A stretch of DNA of 57,602 bases from positions 1 through 57,602 of the forward strand of contig JADKCV010000029.1 in the NCBI GenBank assembly GCA_016718655.1. The letters are read 5' to 3'. Source of the stretch: Flavobacteriales bacterium (GTDB lineage Bacteria; Bacteroidota; Bacteroidia; Flavobacteriales_F; PHOS-HE28). Each line of letters begins with the position of its first letter. Position 1 is the first letter of the stretch. The notes under the pieces were generated by a model. The model was not told the DNA's origin. It did not search any database and was given only the letters and a program-made list of their open reading frames with translations. The translations under genes were made by a program, and so were the position numbers. This document shows positions 8,089 through 17,343 of this stretch, in pieces.

Positions 8089-9909
8089 ATGAACGAACGC
8101 CAGCAACAGCCCCACACCTTCCACATCCCCGTGATGGGGCTGGGCTACACGATCGACACGCCACTGAAGGTCGCCCGATTCGGGATCTCGTCCGTGGTCT
8201 CCATCATCGAGGATGAGCTCGTCGAACGTATGGGCGAGTTCCACTGTGGTCAGAGCGGTGAGCCCTACGAACCCGTTCCATCCAGTGATCCCGATCACAG
8301 GGCCCGGCGCGTGACGGCCTACCTGGACCTGATGGACCGCTTGGTGAAGCGGCAGGTCGAGGCGCTGAGGCAGGAGCCTTTCGTGACGGGGACGGACATC
8401 GTGAAGTACTTCGGGATGTTGCCGGATACATCCCCGCACCGGGAGATGTACAAGGACATGATGGCCATGGCGGAAGGGCACGCGAGGCAAGCCTACCAGG
8501 ATGAATTGCGCCGGACCATACGGGCCGGTTCGATCGATGTGAACATCATGTCGAAGATCGACCGGACGAACTACAACAAGGAAGGGGAGCCACTGCCGCC
8601 GGAGTTCGCCGATGCCATGGCGGCCTTCCGCGGCTTCGCCAAGAGCACCTTGTCCTCTTCGATCGTGCTGAGCGCCGGCTACAACCCCCGGGTGTACGCC
8701 TACATCGCCCAGTTCAACGACTTCCTTCCTGATGTGAACGGAGCATTATGCAAGAAGGTGATCCTGAAAGTGAGCGACCTGCGCTCGGCCTTGATCCAAG
8801 GGAAGATCCTTGCCAAAAAGGGTGTGTGGGTGTCGGAGTTCCGGATCGAGTCCGGGTTGAATTGTGGAGGGCATGCCTTCGCCACCGATGGCATCCTGCT
8901 GGGACCGATCCTGCAGGAGTTCCACGACAAGCGGGAAGCGATGGCGGCCGAACTGTTCGAGCTCTGCAACAGGACACTGGCGGAGGAAGGAAAGCACCAG
9001 CTCGTTGGTCCGCCGTCCATCCGCATCACGGTGCAGGGCGGGATCGGCACGGTGGAGGAGGATGCTTTCCTGCGCACCTACTATGGCATGGACGGCACCG
9101 GATGGGGCAGCCCGTTCCTCTTGGTCCCGGAGGCCACCAACGTGGACGAGCACACCCTGCAGCAGCTCACGCAGGCCACGCCGGACGATTACTACATGAG
9201 CTGGGCGTCCCCGCTCGGCATTCCCTTCCACAACTTCAGGCCCAGCACATCGGAAGCACAGCGCAAGTCCCGCACGATCAAGGGACGTCCGGGAAGCCCT
9301 TGCTACAAGGAGTTCCTGTCCACTGACACCGAGTTCACAGCAACGCCGATCTGCACGGCCTCTCGTCAGTACCAGGACCTGAAGATCAAGCAGCTGCAAG
9401 CGAAGGGCTTGGAGCAGGGCGCACACGACCGCGCCTATGCGCGCATCACTGAAAAGGATTGCCTCTGCGAAGGGCTGGGAGCGGGTGCTTTGCTGAAGGC
9501 CGGGATGACGCCCGCTCACAAGCTGGAGGCCGTGGCCATCTGTCCGGGGCCGAACCTTGCCTATTTCTCCAAAGTGGTCCCCCTGCGTACCATGGTCGAT
9601 CACATCTACGGCCGGACCACGCTCCTGAACGCGAACGATCGCCCGCACATGTTCATCAACGAGCTCAAGCTCTACGTGAAATACCTCGCCCGCGAGATCG
9701 ATGAGGTGAGGGATGCGATGACCGTGAAGCAACAGCGCAATATCGAGACCTTCAGGTCCAACCTGCTCAATGGCATACACTACTACGAGGAGCTGCTTCC
9801 CATCCTCCAGCAACAGGCCCAGGACCGGGTGCATCGTTTCAAGAGCGATCTGGAGCACTTCGCCGAGGAGGTCCGCGGCCTGACCGCCCCGGAGCCAGTG
9901 GTCGCATGA
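8089..9909 (+). CDS. Uncharacterised 606-aa protein with FMN TIM-barrel-like motifs
   Basis: Function unknown. Two motifs recall the nitronate monooxygenase/2-nitropropane dioxygenase type of FMN-binding barrel: GLGYTIDTPLKVARFGIS near the N-terminus and VQGGIGTVEED...YGMDGTGWGSPFL at about residues 310-350. ESGLNCGGHAF lies between them. The C-terminal half adds cysteines in ICTASRQYQ, CLCEGLGAG and ICPGPN that could bind metal or an Fe-S cluster, and ends in a long helical part. No signal peptide or membrane segment. I chose the ATG at 8089, preceded by GAAGGG, over one at 8053 because the conserved-looking sequence starts after it. It sits 90 bases after nadB and 93 before tyrosine phenol-lyase, so it may belong to either group. 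The barrel assignment is inference. Confidence 0.55.
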   Translation: MNERQQQPHTFHIPVMGLGYTIDTPLKVARFGISSVVSIIEDELVERMGEFHCGQSGEPYEPVPSSDPDHRARRVTAYLDLMDRLVKRQVEALRQEPFVTGTDIVKYFGMLPDTSPHREMYKDMMAMAEGHARQAYQDELRRTIRAGSIDVNIMSKIDRTNYNKEGEPLPPEFADAMAAFRGFAKSTLSSSIVLSAGYNPRVYAYIAQFNDFLPDVNGALCKKVILKVSDLRSALIQGKILAKKGVWVSEFRIESGLNCGGHAFATDGILLGPILQEFHDKREAMAAELFELCNRTLAEEGKHQLVGPPSIRITVQGGIGTVEEDAFLRTYYGMDGTGWGSPFLLVPEATNVDEHTLQQLTQATPDDYYMSWASPLGIPFHNFRPSTSEAQRKSRTIKGRPGSPCYKEFLSTDTEFTATPICTASRQYQDLKIKQLQAKGLEQGAHDRAYARITEKDCLCEGLGAGALLKAGMTPAHKLEAVAICPGPNLAYFSKVVPLRTMVDHIYGRTTLLNANDRPHMFINELKLYVKYLAREIDEVRDAMTVKQQRNIETFRSNLLNGIHYYEELLPILQQQAQDRVHRFKSDLEHFAEEVRGLTAPEPVVA

Positions 9910-10002
9910 ACCCCAACGCGGTGGGCACCAGCAACGGGTCAACGTGCTGCGGCCATGACCCTGCCGTGCTGGCCGTAACGAACATTCAACGAGAACCATA
10001 GC

Positions 10003-11391
10003 ATGACCGAGAAGCGAATGTCCTGGGCCGAGCCCTTCAAGATCAAGATGGTCGAACCCCTCTTCATGACCACGCCTGCGCAACGCGTGAAGGCCCTGGA
10101 GGAGGCGGGGTACAACACCTTCCTGCTACGGTCGGAGGATGTGTACATCGACCTGCTCACGGACAGTGGTACCAGCGCCATGAGCGATCGCCAGTGGGCC
10201 GGGTTGATGTTGGGCGACGAAGCCTATGCCGGCAGCCGCAACTACTACCACCTGGAAGAGGCCGTGCGCAAGTACTACGGTTACAAGTACCTCGTGCCCA
10301 CCCACCAGGGACGCGGCGCCGAGAACATCCTGTCGCGCATCCTCATCAAGCCCGGTGACATCCTGCCGGGCAACATGTACTTCACCACCACCAAGGCGCA
10401 CCAAGAGCTGGCCGGTGGGACCTTCGTGGACATCATCGTCGATGAGGCGCATGATCCCCGGAGCCTATTCCCCTTCAAGGGCAATGTGGACCTGGCCAAG
10501 TTGCAGCGGGTGATCGATGAGCAAGGCGCCGAACGGATCCCGTACGTCAGTCTGGCGACCACGGTGAACATGGCCGGTGGACAGCCCATCTCGCTCGCCA
10601 ACCTGAAAGCCGTTCGGGCGCTCACCGCGAAGCACGGCATCCGCATCATCCACGACATGACGCGTGTTGCGGAGAACGCCTACATGATCCAGCAACTTGA
10701 GGAAGGGCAGGGAGCGCGCAGCGTGGCCGAGATCGTCTTTGACATCTGCTCCCTCACCGACGGTGCGACCATGAGCGCGAAGAAGGACGCCTTGGTGAAC
10801 ATCGGTGGTTTCATGGCCACCAACGAATGGGACGTCTTCGAAGAGGCCCGCAACCAGGTGGTGCTGTACGAAGGCCTGCACACCTATGGCGGTCTTGCCG
10901 GTCGTGACATGGAAGCCATGGCCATCGGCATCGCGGAGAGCGTTCAGGACGATCACATCCGCGCCCGCGTGGGCCAGGTGTTCTACCTCGGGGAGAAGCT
11001 GCTCGAAGCGGGGGTTCCCTTGGTACGGCCTACCGGAACCCACGGCGTGTTCCTCGACGCGAAGGCCTTCCTGCCCCACCTGCCGCAGATCGCCTTCCCC
11101 GCACAGACCCTGGCGGCCGAGATCTATGTGGACTCCGGCGTGCGCACCATGGAGCGCGGCATCGTGAGCGCTGGTCGCGACAAGCTCACCGGGGACCACT
11201 GCTATCCGGAACTGGAGCTGGTGCGCCTCACCATCCCGCGCCGCGTGTACACCCAGGCCCACATGGATGTGATCGCCGAGTCGGTGGCGCGCGTGTACCA
11301 GCGCCGTGACCGCATCACCGGATTGAAGATGACCTACGAACCCAAGTACCTGCGCTTCTTCCAGGCGCGTTTCGAACCGTTGCGGGCCTAG
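10003..11391 (+). CDS. tpl: Tyrosine phenol-lyase (PLP-dependent)
   Basis: Splits L-tyrosine into phenol, pyruvate and ammonia using PLP; cytosolic tetramer in known members. The 462-aa protein matches the TPL/tryptophanase family throughout: LLTDSGTSAMSDRQWAG, PTHQGRGAENILS, TTVNMAGGQPISLAN, IIHDMTRVAENAY (PLP-binding Asp and Arg) and MSAKKDALVNIGG (Schiff-base Lys). Specificity positions point to tyrosine: Thr in NMYFTTTKAHQ (Thr124 of Citrobacter TPL), Arg in GVRTMERGI (Arg381) and Phe in YLRFFQARF (Phe448). The second family member at 12703-14102 has the tryptophanase residues instead. It could support growth on aromatic amino acids or make phenol. Confidence 0.88.
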   Translation: MTEKRMSWAEPFKIKMVEPLFMTTPAQRVKALEEAGYNTFLLRSEDVYIDLLTDSGTSAMSDRQWAGLMLGDEAYAGSRNYYHLEEAVRKYYGYKYLVPTHQGRGAENILSRILIKPGDILPGNMYFTTTKAHQELAGGTFVDIIVDEAHDPRSLFPFKGNVDLAKLQRVIDEQGAERIPYVSLATTVNMAGGQPISLANLKAVRALTAKHGIRIIHDMTRVAENAYMIQQLEEGQGARSVAEIVFDICSLTDGATMSAKKDALVNIGGFMATNEWDVFEEARNQVVLYEGLHTYGGLAGRDMEAMAIGIAESVQDDHIRARVGQVFYLGEKLLEAGVPLVRPTGTHGVFLDAKAFLPHLPQIAFPAQTLAAEIYVDSGVRTMERGIVSAGRDKLTGDHCYPELELVRLTIPRRVYTQAHMDVIAESVARVYQRRDRITGLKMTYEPKYLRFFQARFEPLRA

Positions 11392-11402
11392 AGCCTGAAC
11401 GC

Positions 11403-11731
11403 TCAATCGCAATTCTCCATCTCCAGGATGAGTAGCCTTGGCGCCGGATGTTGTCCTCCCACAAGGGCACGGGTCCCGCACGTGACAGAAGCGGCACTCC
11501 TTCGCGGCGAGGGGTTGTCCGCCTGCTTGCTTTCCAGACGGCCGTAGCTGGATCGGCCGTGTCGCGTTGGCTTCGTGCGATGATGTCGGCGCATCACGTC
11601 CATCCTGCGGGTGACGTAGGTGTCCCATACGCCACCTCGGCCGCTTTCTTCTGTCTGTCATGTTGGTGCTTGTTGGGCCTGCATAGCGATCCGATCAAGA
11701 AGAGTGGGAGCAGAGTCAGTAAGTACTTCAT
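11403..11731 (-). CDS. Small exported cytochrome c-like protein, frame broken
   Basis: No single frame spans this region, but pieces fit one small protein. It opens with a signal peptide MKYLLTLLPLFLIGSLC at 11731. A separate frame then carries ECRFCHVRD, a CxxCH heme motif, and the end resembles the helical tail of small cytochromes c (NIRRQGYSS, ILEMENCD in other frames). At least two frame changes are needed. It is divergently arranged from the thioredoxin-like gene. Either a decayed gene or, as with its neighbours, an assembly with base errors. Electron transfer in the envelope would be the expected role. Confidence 0.35.
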
Positions 11732-11765
11732 GTTGGTGAACGGTACACAAAAGTGGAAACCTAAC

Positions 11766-11773
11766 TATATTTG
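11766..11773 (+). promoter_or_regulatory. -7 element TATATTTG
   Basis: TATATTTG matches the Bacteroidota -7 consensus TAnnTTTG, in an AT-rich island of otherwise GC-rich DNA. It would start transcription near 11779, leaving a ~45-base leader before the ATG at 11825 of the thioredoxin-like gene. Confidence 0.5.
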
Positions 11774-11824
11774 CGCCGAAGAACGTCCCCATCCTGTCAC
11801 ACAAACCCTCAACTCCCGAAGAAC

Positions 11825-12166
11825 ATGGAAAAGGCAGTCTTCTACCACGCCGGATGCCCGGTGTGCATCAACGCGGATCGCATCACCGAGTTGGTGGACC
11901 CGCAGGTACCCAGGTGGAGCACGCATCTGGGCCAGGACCGCGCCCGCATCGCCGAGGAGGCCGCCGGTGGAAAAGCGTGCCCGCGCTGGTCGCAGCGATG
12001 TGCTGCCATCAACCACGGTGCGAGCATCGCCGAGGTGAAGGCTGAGGCGGCCCGCGAACAGGGGACCTGGCCGCTTGTGCCGGGTCCCTTGTTCACGATA
12101 CCTTTCCGCCATGGCCCGGAAGCACGCTACCGATGTCGCGTTGGATGCGCCCTGCCCAGCTGCTAA
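11825..12166 (+). CDS. CPVC thioredoxin-fold small protein, frame broken in the middle
   Basis: MEKAVFYHAGCPVC is the start of a small thioredoxin-like protein with a CxxC redox pair at residues 11-14. The frame then wanders: ARIAEEAAGGKA should continue as KSVPALV, the cis-proline region of the fold, which is present two frames over, and the original frame returns at INHGASIAEVKAEAA. Near residue 36 the bases also fit QVEH-VHLGQD if two bases are restored. So at least two indels are present, and the end after about 12090 is uncertain. The role would be thiol-disulfide exchange in the cytosol; it precedes a MarR-like gene fragment. Confidence 0.5.
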   Translation: MEKAVFYHAGCPVCINADRITELVDPQVPRWSTHLGQDRARIAEEAAGGKACPRWSQRCAAINHGASIAEVKAEAAREQGTWPLVPGPLFTIPFRHGPEARYRCRVGCALPSC

Positions 12167-12289
12167 CGCATCGGGAGTGGCGCGTGCCTTGCGTGCAGCA
12201 GGCTACGGACGTACAGCGCATCCGGCTTCGTCGCGGAGCAGCTGGGGAGGCCGGTGTGGCGCGCGGCGGGAGTTCCAGGTGTCCGACCC

Positions 12290-12639
12290 ACGGTGAGCGA
12301 CAGGTGGCGCTTTTGGTGGAACAGCCTTACTGCGGAAGCCCGACCACGACGGGCGCCATGCGCTTCGTCTTTCGGCGGAAGGAGACGGTGCTGCCAACCG
12401 GCGGTCCTTTCACCGAGTCGCTGGCAACCCTGCCGCTGCACGAACGTGAGTCCCTGCTACTGGGGTTGATGCGTCTATTGGAAGCGTTGCTCAGCCGAGG
12501 TGATGTGCAAGTGCAACGCATGTGCTGGACCTGCGCACATTACAATGGTGATAGGCGTGGGCGGCATCGCTCCTGTTGCTACGGAAGGATTGCCGTGGCC
12601 GAGCTACGCACCGATTGCCCGGAGCACGAGGCGACCTGA
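12290..12639 (+). CDS. C-terminal half of a MarR-like regulator with Cys-rich tail (N-terminus not readable)
   Basis: The readable part ends with TLPLHERESLLLGLMRLLEA, QVQRMCWTCAHYNG, then CCYGRIAVAELRTDCPEH. This matches the end of a MarR-type winged-helix family that I recall as carrying a C-terminal CxxC...C...CPEH cluster, possibly a redox or metal sensor. ERQVALLV at its start could be the wing. I could not find the DNA-binding helices in any frame between 12110 and 12290, so the 5' half is lost to frameshifts or deletion. The position after a CPVC thioredoxin suggests a thiol-responsive pair. Assignment from motif memory only. Confidence 0.35.
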
Positions 12640-12702
12640 CGGTTGTCAGGCACCGTTGGATGGTTATCGGACAGCTTTGCCTGTTCTTCGCTCCCTTGAC
12701 GG

Positions 12703-14102
12703 ATGAACCATCTTCCCATGCAGCATCGAACCATCATCGAGCCCTTCCGCATCAAGAGCGTGGAGCCCATCGGCATCAGCACGGCCGAGGAGCGTAAGGA
12801 GCAATTGGCTGAGGCACACTACAACCCCTTCCTGTTGCGGTCGAAGGATGTGATCATCGACCTGATGACCGATAGCGGCACCAGTGCGATGAGCGCACAG
12901 CAGTGGGCCGGCATGATGGAGGGCGACGAGGCCTACGCAGGCTCCCGCTCCTGGGAACGCATGGAGCTGGCCGTGCAGGAGCTCACCACCATGGCCAGCG
13001 TGCTGCCCACCCAGGGCCCCAAGGGCGCGCGGCCGAACGGATCATCTATGGACACCTGGGCGGACCGGGCAAAGTGTTCATCAGCAACACGCACTTCGAT
13101 ACCACCCGGGCCAACATCGAGTTCACCGGCGCCACGGCCATCGACATCCCGATCCCGGAAGGGAGGGACACGGCGCTGGAGCATCCCTTCAAGGGCAACA
13201 TGGACCTGGATGAACTGGAACGCTTGCTGGAGCAGCACCAGGGGCAGGTGGGTGCAGTGATCCTTACCGTGACGAACAACAGCGGTGGCGGGCAACCCGT
13301 GAGCATGGCCAATGCGGAAGGTGTGTCGGCCCTGTGCAGCCGCTACAGTGTGCTGTTCCTGTTGGATTGCTGCCGCATCGCAGAGAACAGTTGGTTCGTG
13401 AAGCACCGCGAGCAAGGCATGAATGACTTGAGCTACCGGCAGATCGCCCGGAAGATGTTCTCCCTGGCCGACGGCGCAGTGATGAGCGCGAAGAAGGATG
13501 CGCTCGTGAACATGGGCGGCTTCCTCGCCTTGCGCGATGAGCGGATCGCCGCGGCCTGCACGAACCTGCTCATCATCACCGAAGGGTTCACCACCTACGG
13601 TGGGCTGTCCGGCCGCGATATGGAAGCCATCGCCATCGGTCTGGACGAGGTCTTCGACCCGCATTACCTGGACTACCGCATCCGCAGCACCACCTGGCTG
13701 GGGGACAGTTTGCACGCGCTTGGTGTTCCTCTCATGCGCCCGATCGGTGGCCACGCGGTGTACATCGATGCCAAGAAGTTGTACCCGCACATACCGCCAC
13801 GGGAGTATCCGGGACAAGCACTGGTCTGCGAGCTCTATCGGCTGGCCGGTGTCCGCAGTGTGGAGATCGGCTCGGTGATGTTCGGGAAGTATGCCGAGAA
13901 CGGTGAATTGGTACCGTCCTCCATGGAGCTGGTGCGCCTGGCGATCCCCCGCCGCGTGTACACGCAGAGCCACATGGAGTACGTGGCGGAGACCTTCGAG
14001 GAGGTGCTGCGCTCACGCGAACAAGTTCGCGGCTACCGCATCGTGAAAGAACCGGAATTCCTCCGTCATTTCACAGCACACTTCGAACCACTCGGTCAGT
14101 AA
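12703..14102 (+). CDS. tnaA: Tryptophanase, frameshifted at about 13010-13030
   Basis: Splits L-tryptophan into indole, pyruvate and ammonia with PLP. The N-terminal frame (LMTDSGTSAMSAQQWAGMM) and the frame from 13030 on (ERIIYGHLGGPGKVF...) join only if bases are restored in the motif normally reading PTHQGRxAE, here PTQGPKGA. Tryptophanase-type residues are Asp in NTHFDTTRA (Asp137 of E. coli TnaA), Ile in GVRSVEIGS (in place of the TPL arginine) and His in FLRHFTAHF (His463). PLP ligands LLDCCRIAEN and MSAKKDALVNMGG are intact. Reconstructed length is about 466 aa. If the lesion is real the enzyme is dead; a sequencing error is more likely given the neighbourhood. 14103-14340 holds no gene. 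Confidence 0.82.
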
Positions 14103-14340
14103 GCCGGCGCATACAACCGCTTGAAGGTGCTGGTGGAACGGGCGTGGATCGCTCCGATAGCGGAAGCAAGAACTCCAAGGACGGCCCGTTCGCTCAACTC
14201 CACCTTATAGTCCTGGCATATCTCGTGTGACGCGGTCCGCCCACCTGCCAATCCAACTCACCCACTCTGGATCCCAACAAGCCTTCCGCGCCACCGGGAT
14301 CGTCCCGATGCATACGTGACGACCGACCGATGTGTGCTGC

Positions 14341-14745
14341 TCAGTTCAAGGAACTGCCCATGGTGCCTTTCGCCAGCCAGTCCTTGGCCTCGTCCTCACG
14401 CAGGAAGATCTGAACGGGCACGTCCGTGGGGTGGTAGGTGTAATAGAGTTGGATGAGGCTCCTGTTCGTCTCCGAGTTCACCACCCAGGAGATGGTACGT
14501 GCGAGCCGTTCCACCTGAGCCTGGGCGCAGTGTTCCTGATACATCACCCGCACGTCGAAGTCGATCTCCGCGGGCAGCACCATCAGCAAATGGTGGGGTT
14601 CCTTGCCGAAATGGGCCTTGCGCAAGGCCAATACCTCCGCGATGCTCGATGCGGTCAACTGTGCATCCTCCTTGAACCGGATGCACACCTCCCCGTGTGG
14701 ACCCGCGGTCACTTCAGCAGTGAGGTTCTCAACGCTTGTCGTCAT
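14341..14745 (-). CDS. STAS-like/SpoIIAA-type small protein
   Basis: A 134-aa cytosolic protein with alternating strands and helices: GEVCIRFKEDAQLT, HHLLMVLPAEIDFDVRVMYQ, LARTISWVVNSETNRSLIQL and a C-terminal PVQIFLREDEAKDWL. This layout is seen in small STAS/SpoIIAA-like Bacteroidota proteins of unknown function. It lies 45 bases downstream of the CRP/FNR-type gene on the same strand and is probably co-transcribed, so a regulatory or signalling role is plausible but unproven. Confidence 0.6.
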   Translation of the reverse strand: MTTSVENLTAEVTAGPHGEVCIRFKEDAQLTASSIAEVLALRKAHFGKEPHHLLMVLPAEIDFDVRVMYQEHCAQAQVERLARTISWVVNSETNRSLIQLYYTYHPTDVPVQIFLREDEAKDWLAKGTMGSSLN

Positions 14746-14790
14746 GCCGCAAAGGTCCGGCGAGGGGTGGGCCGTAGCGCTTGAACTATG

Positions 14791-15375
14791 TCAATTTCCG
14801 CCGCGCAGGATCCGGCGCTTCAACCGGCTCAGGTACTCGGGAGCGATGCCGATGTAACTGGCCACGATACGGTCCGGCACCTCCTGGACCAGTTCCGGAT
14901 GATCGCGCATCAAGGCCACATAGCGCTGTGCGGCATCCATACCCAGTAGCGTGGTCAGCCGCCAGGCATTGATCACCTGCGCCTGCTCCAAAAGCAAGAT
15001 GTAAGCGCGCGACCAGGCCGGCACCTTGGCCATGAGCAGGTCGTGTGTCGCACGGTCCCACGTGATCACCTCACTGTCCGCGAAGGCTTCGATCACCTCC
15101 CTGCTGGGCTTGCCGGTGATGAACGAATCGAGCACCACACACACCCGGCAAGGCAACGCCAAGTAGCGTGTCACTTCGTTGCCGTTACGGTCATGGAACA
15201 GGGTGCGCAGACCACCGGCGACCACCAGGTACATCCGGTCGGACACCTCGCCCAACTCGAGCAGTACCGTGCCTTTGGCCACGCACCTGGTTTAGACCGA
15301 ATCCTCCAACAACTGACGTTCCTTGGACGTCATCCGTCCGAAGAACTGGAACAACGGATCAAGGGGATCGTGCAT
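14791..15375 (-). CDS. CRP/FNR-family transcriptional regulator with in-frame stop at codon 28
   Basis: From an ATG at 15375 the protein reads MHDPLDPLFQFFGRMTSKER..., then meets a TAA (15292-15294), then continues in the same frame as a typical cyclic-nucleotide-binding domain: VAKGTVLLELGEVSDRMYLV. A long connecting helix and a shortened DNA-binding part with IVASYIGIAPEYLSRLKRRI follow. That end is the recognition helix typical of Bacteroidota CRP proteins. Total about 194 codons. A GTG at 15282 could start a truncated 163-aa protein lacking the first strands. No cysteine cluster for an FNR-type Fe-S centre is seen. The regulator may act on the palindrome before norC, but this is inferred. 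The stop is either a real nonsense mutation or a base error. Confidence 0.75.
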
Positions 15376-15554
15376 CGTATACGAAAGGTAAGCGGTGTGG
15401 GGCACTTTCCACAGGATGTTGGGCACACTTTCAGGACCTCAGCGCATTACGCGCACGCATATCCGGAAGCGTGGCGGGGCGGTGTCCGGCCTCTGATGTT
15501 CACGATCCAAGTCCACAGGCGACCTTTACCCCCCTGATCCGGTCATCACACACA

Positions 15555-17035
15555 ATGAGGCACATCCTACTCTTGGCCTGTTCATGGCCGACCATGCACG
15601 CTGCTTTGCATGCCCAATGTTCAGGTTCCATCGACCTGGGCCCCGATGTGGTGCTCTGCGAAGGCCAGACCACGCTCCTCACCCCGGGTCCGGGTTACTT
15701 GAGCTACGTATGGAACACTGGCTCCACAGCACCCGTCCTCAACCAAGGCACCGCCGGAGTTTACAGCTGCACGGTACAGGAGCTGGCCGTGGGTGACGAC
15801 CTGGTCGTGAACGGCGACTTCTCCTCCGGTGCTACCGGCTTCACCAGTGGATACATCCCGGGCACGGGTGGCACCTTCGGATTGTTGAGCCTGGAAGGTC
15901 AGTACGCCGTGGCGAGCAACGCGAGCGACACCCACACCAACTTCCCGCCCTGCACGGACCACACGGGTGGTGGCAACATGATGGTGGTGAACGGTGCAGC
16001 CACGGCAGGGGTATCCGTTTGGTGCCAGACCGTGACGGTCGTCCCGGGCACGTCCTATGCCTTTTCTGCGTGGCTCTCCTCCATGGTGGTCTCCAACCCC
16101 GCGGTGCTCCAATTCACCATCAACGGTCAGGTGCTGGGTGATCCATTCACCGCGGCGGCCTCCTCGTGCACCTGGAACCAGTTCTACGAGGTGTGGAACG
16201 CAGGTGCCACCACCACGGCGGAGATCTGCATCTCCAACCAGAACACCTTGACCAGTGGGAACGACTTCGCCCTGGACGACATCTCGTTCAACCCCTTCTG
16301 CACCTACACGGATAGTGTGGTGGTGGTGGTGAACGCCTACCCCGAACCGGACCTGGGGCCGGACCAGGTGATCTGCGGACCGGGGCCGGTGGTGTTGGAT
16401 GCCACCACGCCCGCCGTTGATACCTACACGTGGAACAACGGCATCGCGACCGGCCCACAGTTCACCGTCACATCGAGTGGCACCTATTGGGTCAATGTGC
16501 TAACCGGGGCCTGCTTCGGTCGCGATTCGGTGACGGTGACGCTCCTACCCTTGCCCGAGGTGGACCTGGGTCCGGACCTCACCAGTTGCGCAGATGTTCC
16601 GGTGACGCTCTCGACCGGTTTACAGGATGCCGGTCACCGCTGGCAGGACGGCTCCACGGGCACGTCGTTCACGGCCGTTACAAGCGGTCTCGTGTGGGTG
16701 GTGGTGACCGATGGCCCCTGCGCTGCTTCGGACACGGCGTTGGTGACCATTGAGCCGTGCAACGTCGCGGTGGAGGTGCCCAACATCTTCACCCCAAATG
16801 GAGATGCGATCAACGACCAGTTCCGACCGTGATCGAGGGTGCTTCGGGGATCCAATTGTCCATCCACAACCGGTGGGGGCAATTGGTGTACGCCTCTCAA
16901 CGGCCGGAGTTCGCGTGGGATGGGCGCACCGCTGCCGGGAACGAATGTGCCGATGGCGTGTACTTCTGGACGCTCACCTACTCGGGACCGGACGGACCTG
17001 GTGATCTCCACGGAACCGTGACCCTGCTGCGCTGA
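15555..17035 (+). CDS. Secreted T9SS type B (CHU_C) protein with Ig-like repeats, frameshift near 16828
   Basis: After a signal peptide (MRHILLLACS...LHAQC) come several Ig/PKD-like repeats with the pattern LGPDxxLC...YxWxxGS...GxYxV (about residues 25-75, 270-320, 325-375). Between them is a jelly-roll-like domain starting DDLVVNGDFSSGATGF. The end is the gliding-motility type C-terminus: VPNIFTPNGDAINDQF, and, after a frame change, IQLSIHNRWGQLVYAS and DGVYFWTLTYSG. This C-terminus is the type B signal for T9SS export and surface attachment, typically on adhesins. The frame break at about 16828 sits between the two halves of this domain, so it is probably an assembly error. Reconstructed length is about 493 aa. 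Confidence 0.82.
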
Positions 17036-17293
17036 GCACAGGGTCCGTAGCACGGTGGGAACCGTCTACATGGTGTCGTTACCAAGCCGGTGGTTTTGTG
17101 CGGCCGATGGTCCGATCATAACCGGCACACAGGTCGTTCGCTACCGATCTCCTGCACCGATCCTACCCGTGAACATCGAGGTTCGAATGAACAGTGGCCA
17201 ATGAAGCTTGATCGATCGTGGGATCACGCACATCGACCGATCTCCGCAGGACATTCGTGCAGCTGGCATAGGATACACACACACCGAACAACA

Positions 17294-17325
17294 CGAAAGG
17301 CCGCCCATGCTTGGACGGCCTTTCG
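17294..17325. terminator. Bidirectional terminator hairpin
   Basis: CGAAAGGCCG and CGGCCTTTCG form a perfect 10-bp stem around a 12-base loop. It lies between the converging CHU_C gene (ends 17035) and the minus-strand gene ending at 17344. With A and T runs at the stem base it could work in both directions. The rest of 17036-17343 shows no gene. Confidence 0.65.
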
Positions 17326-17343
17326 CGAAACAGGATCGTGTGA

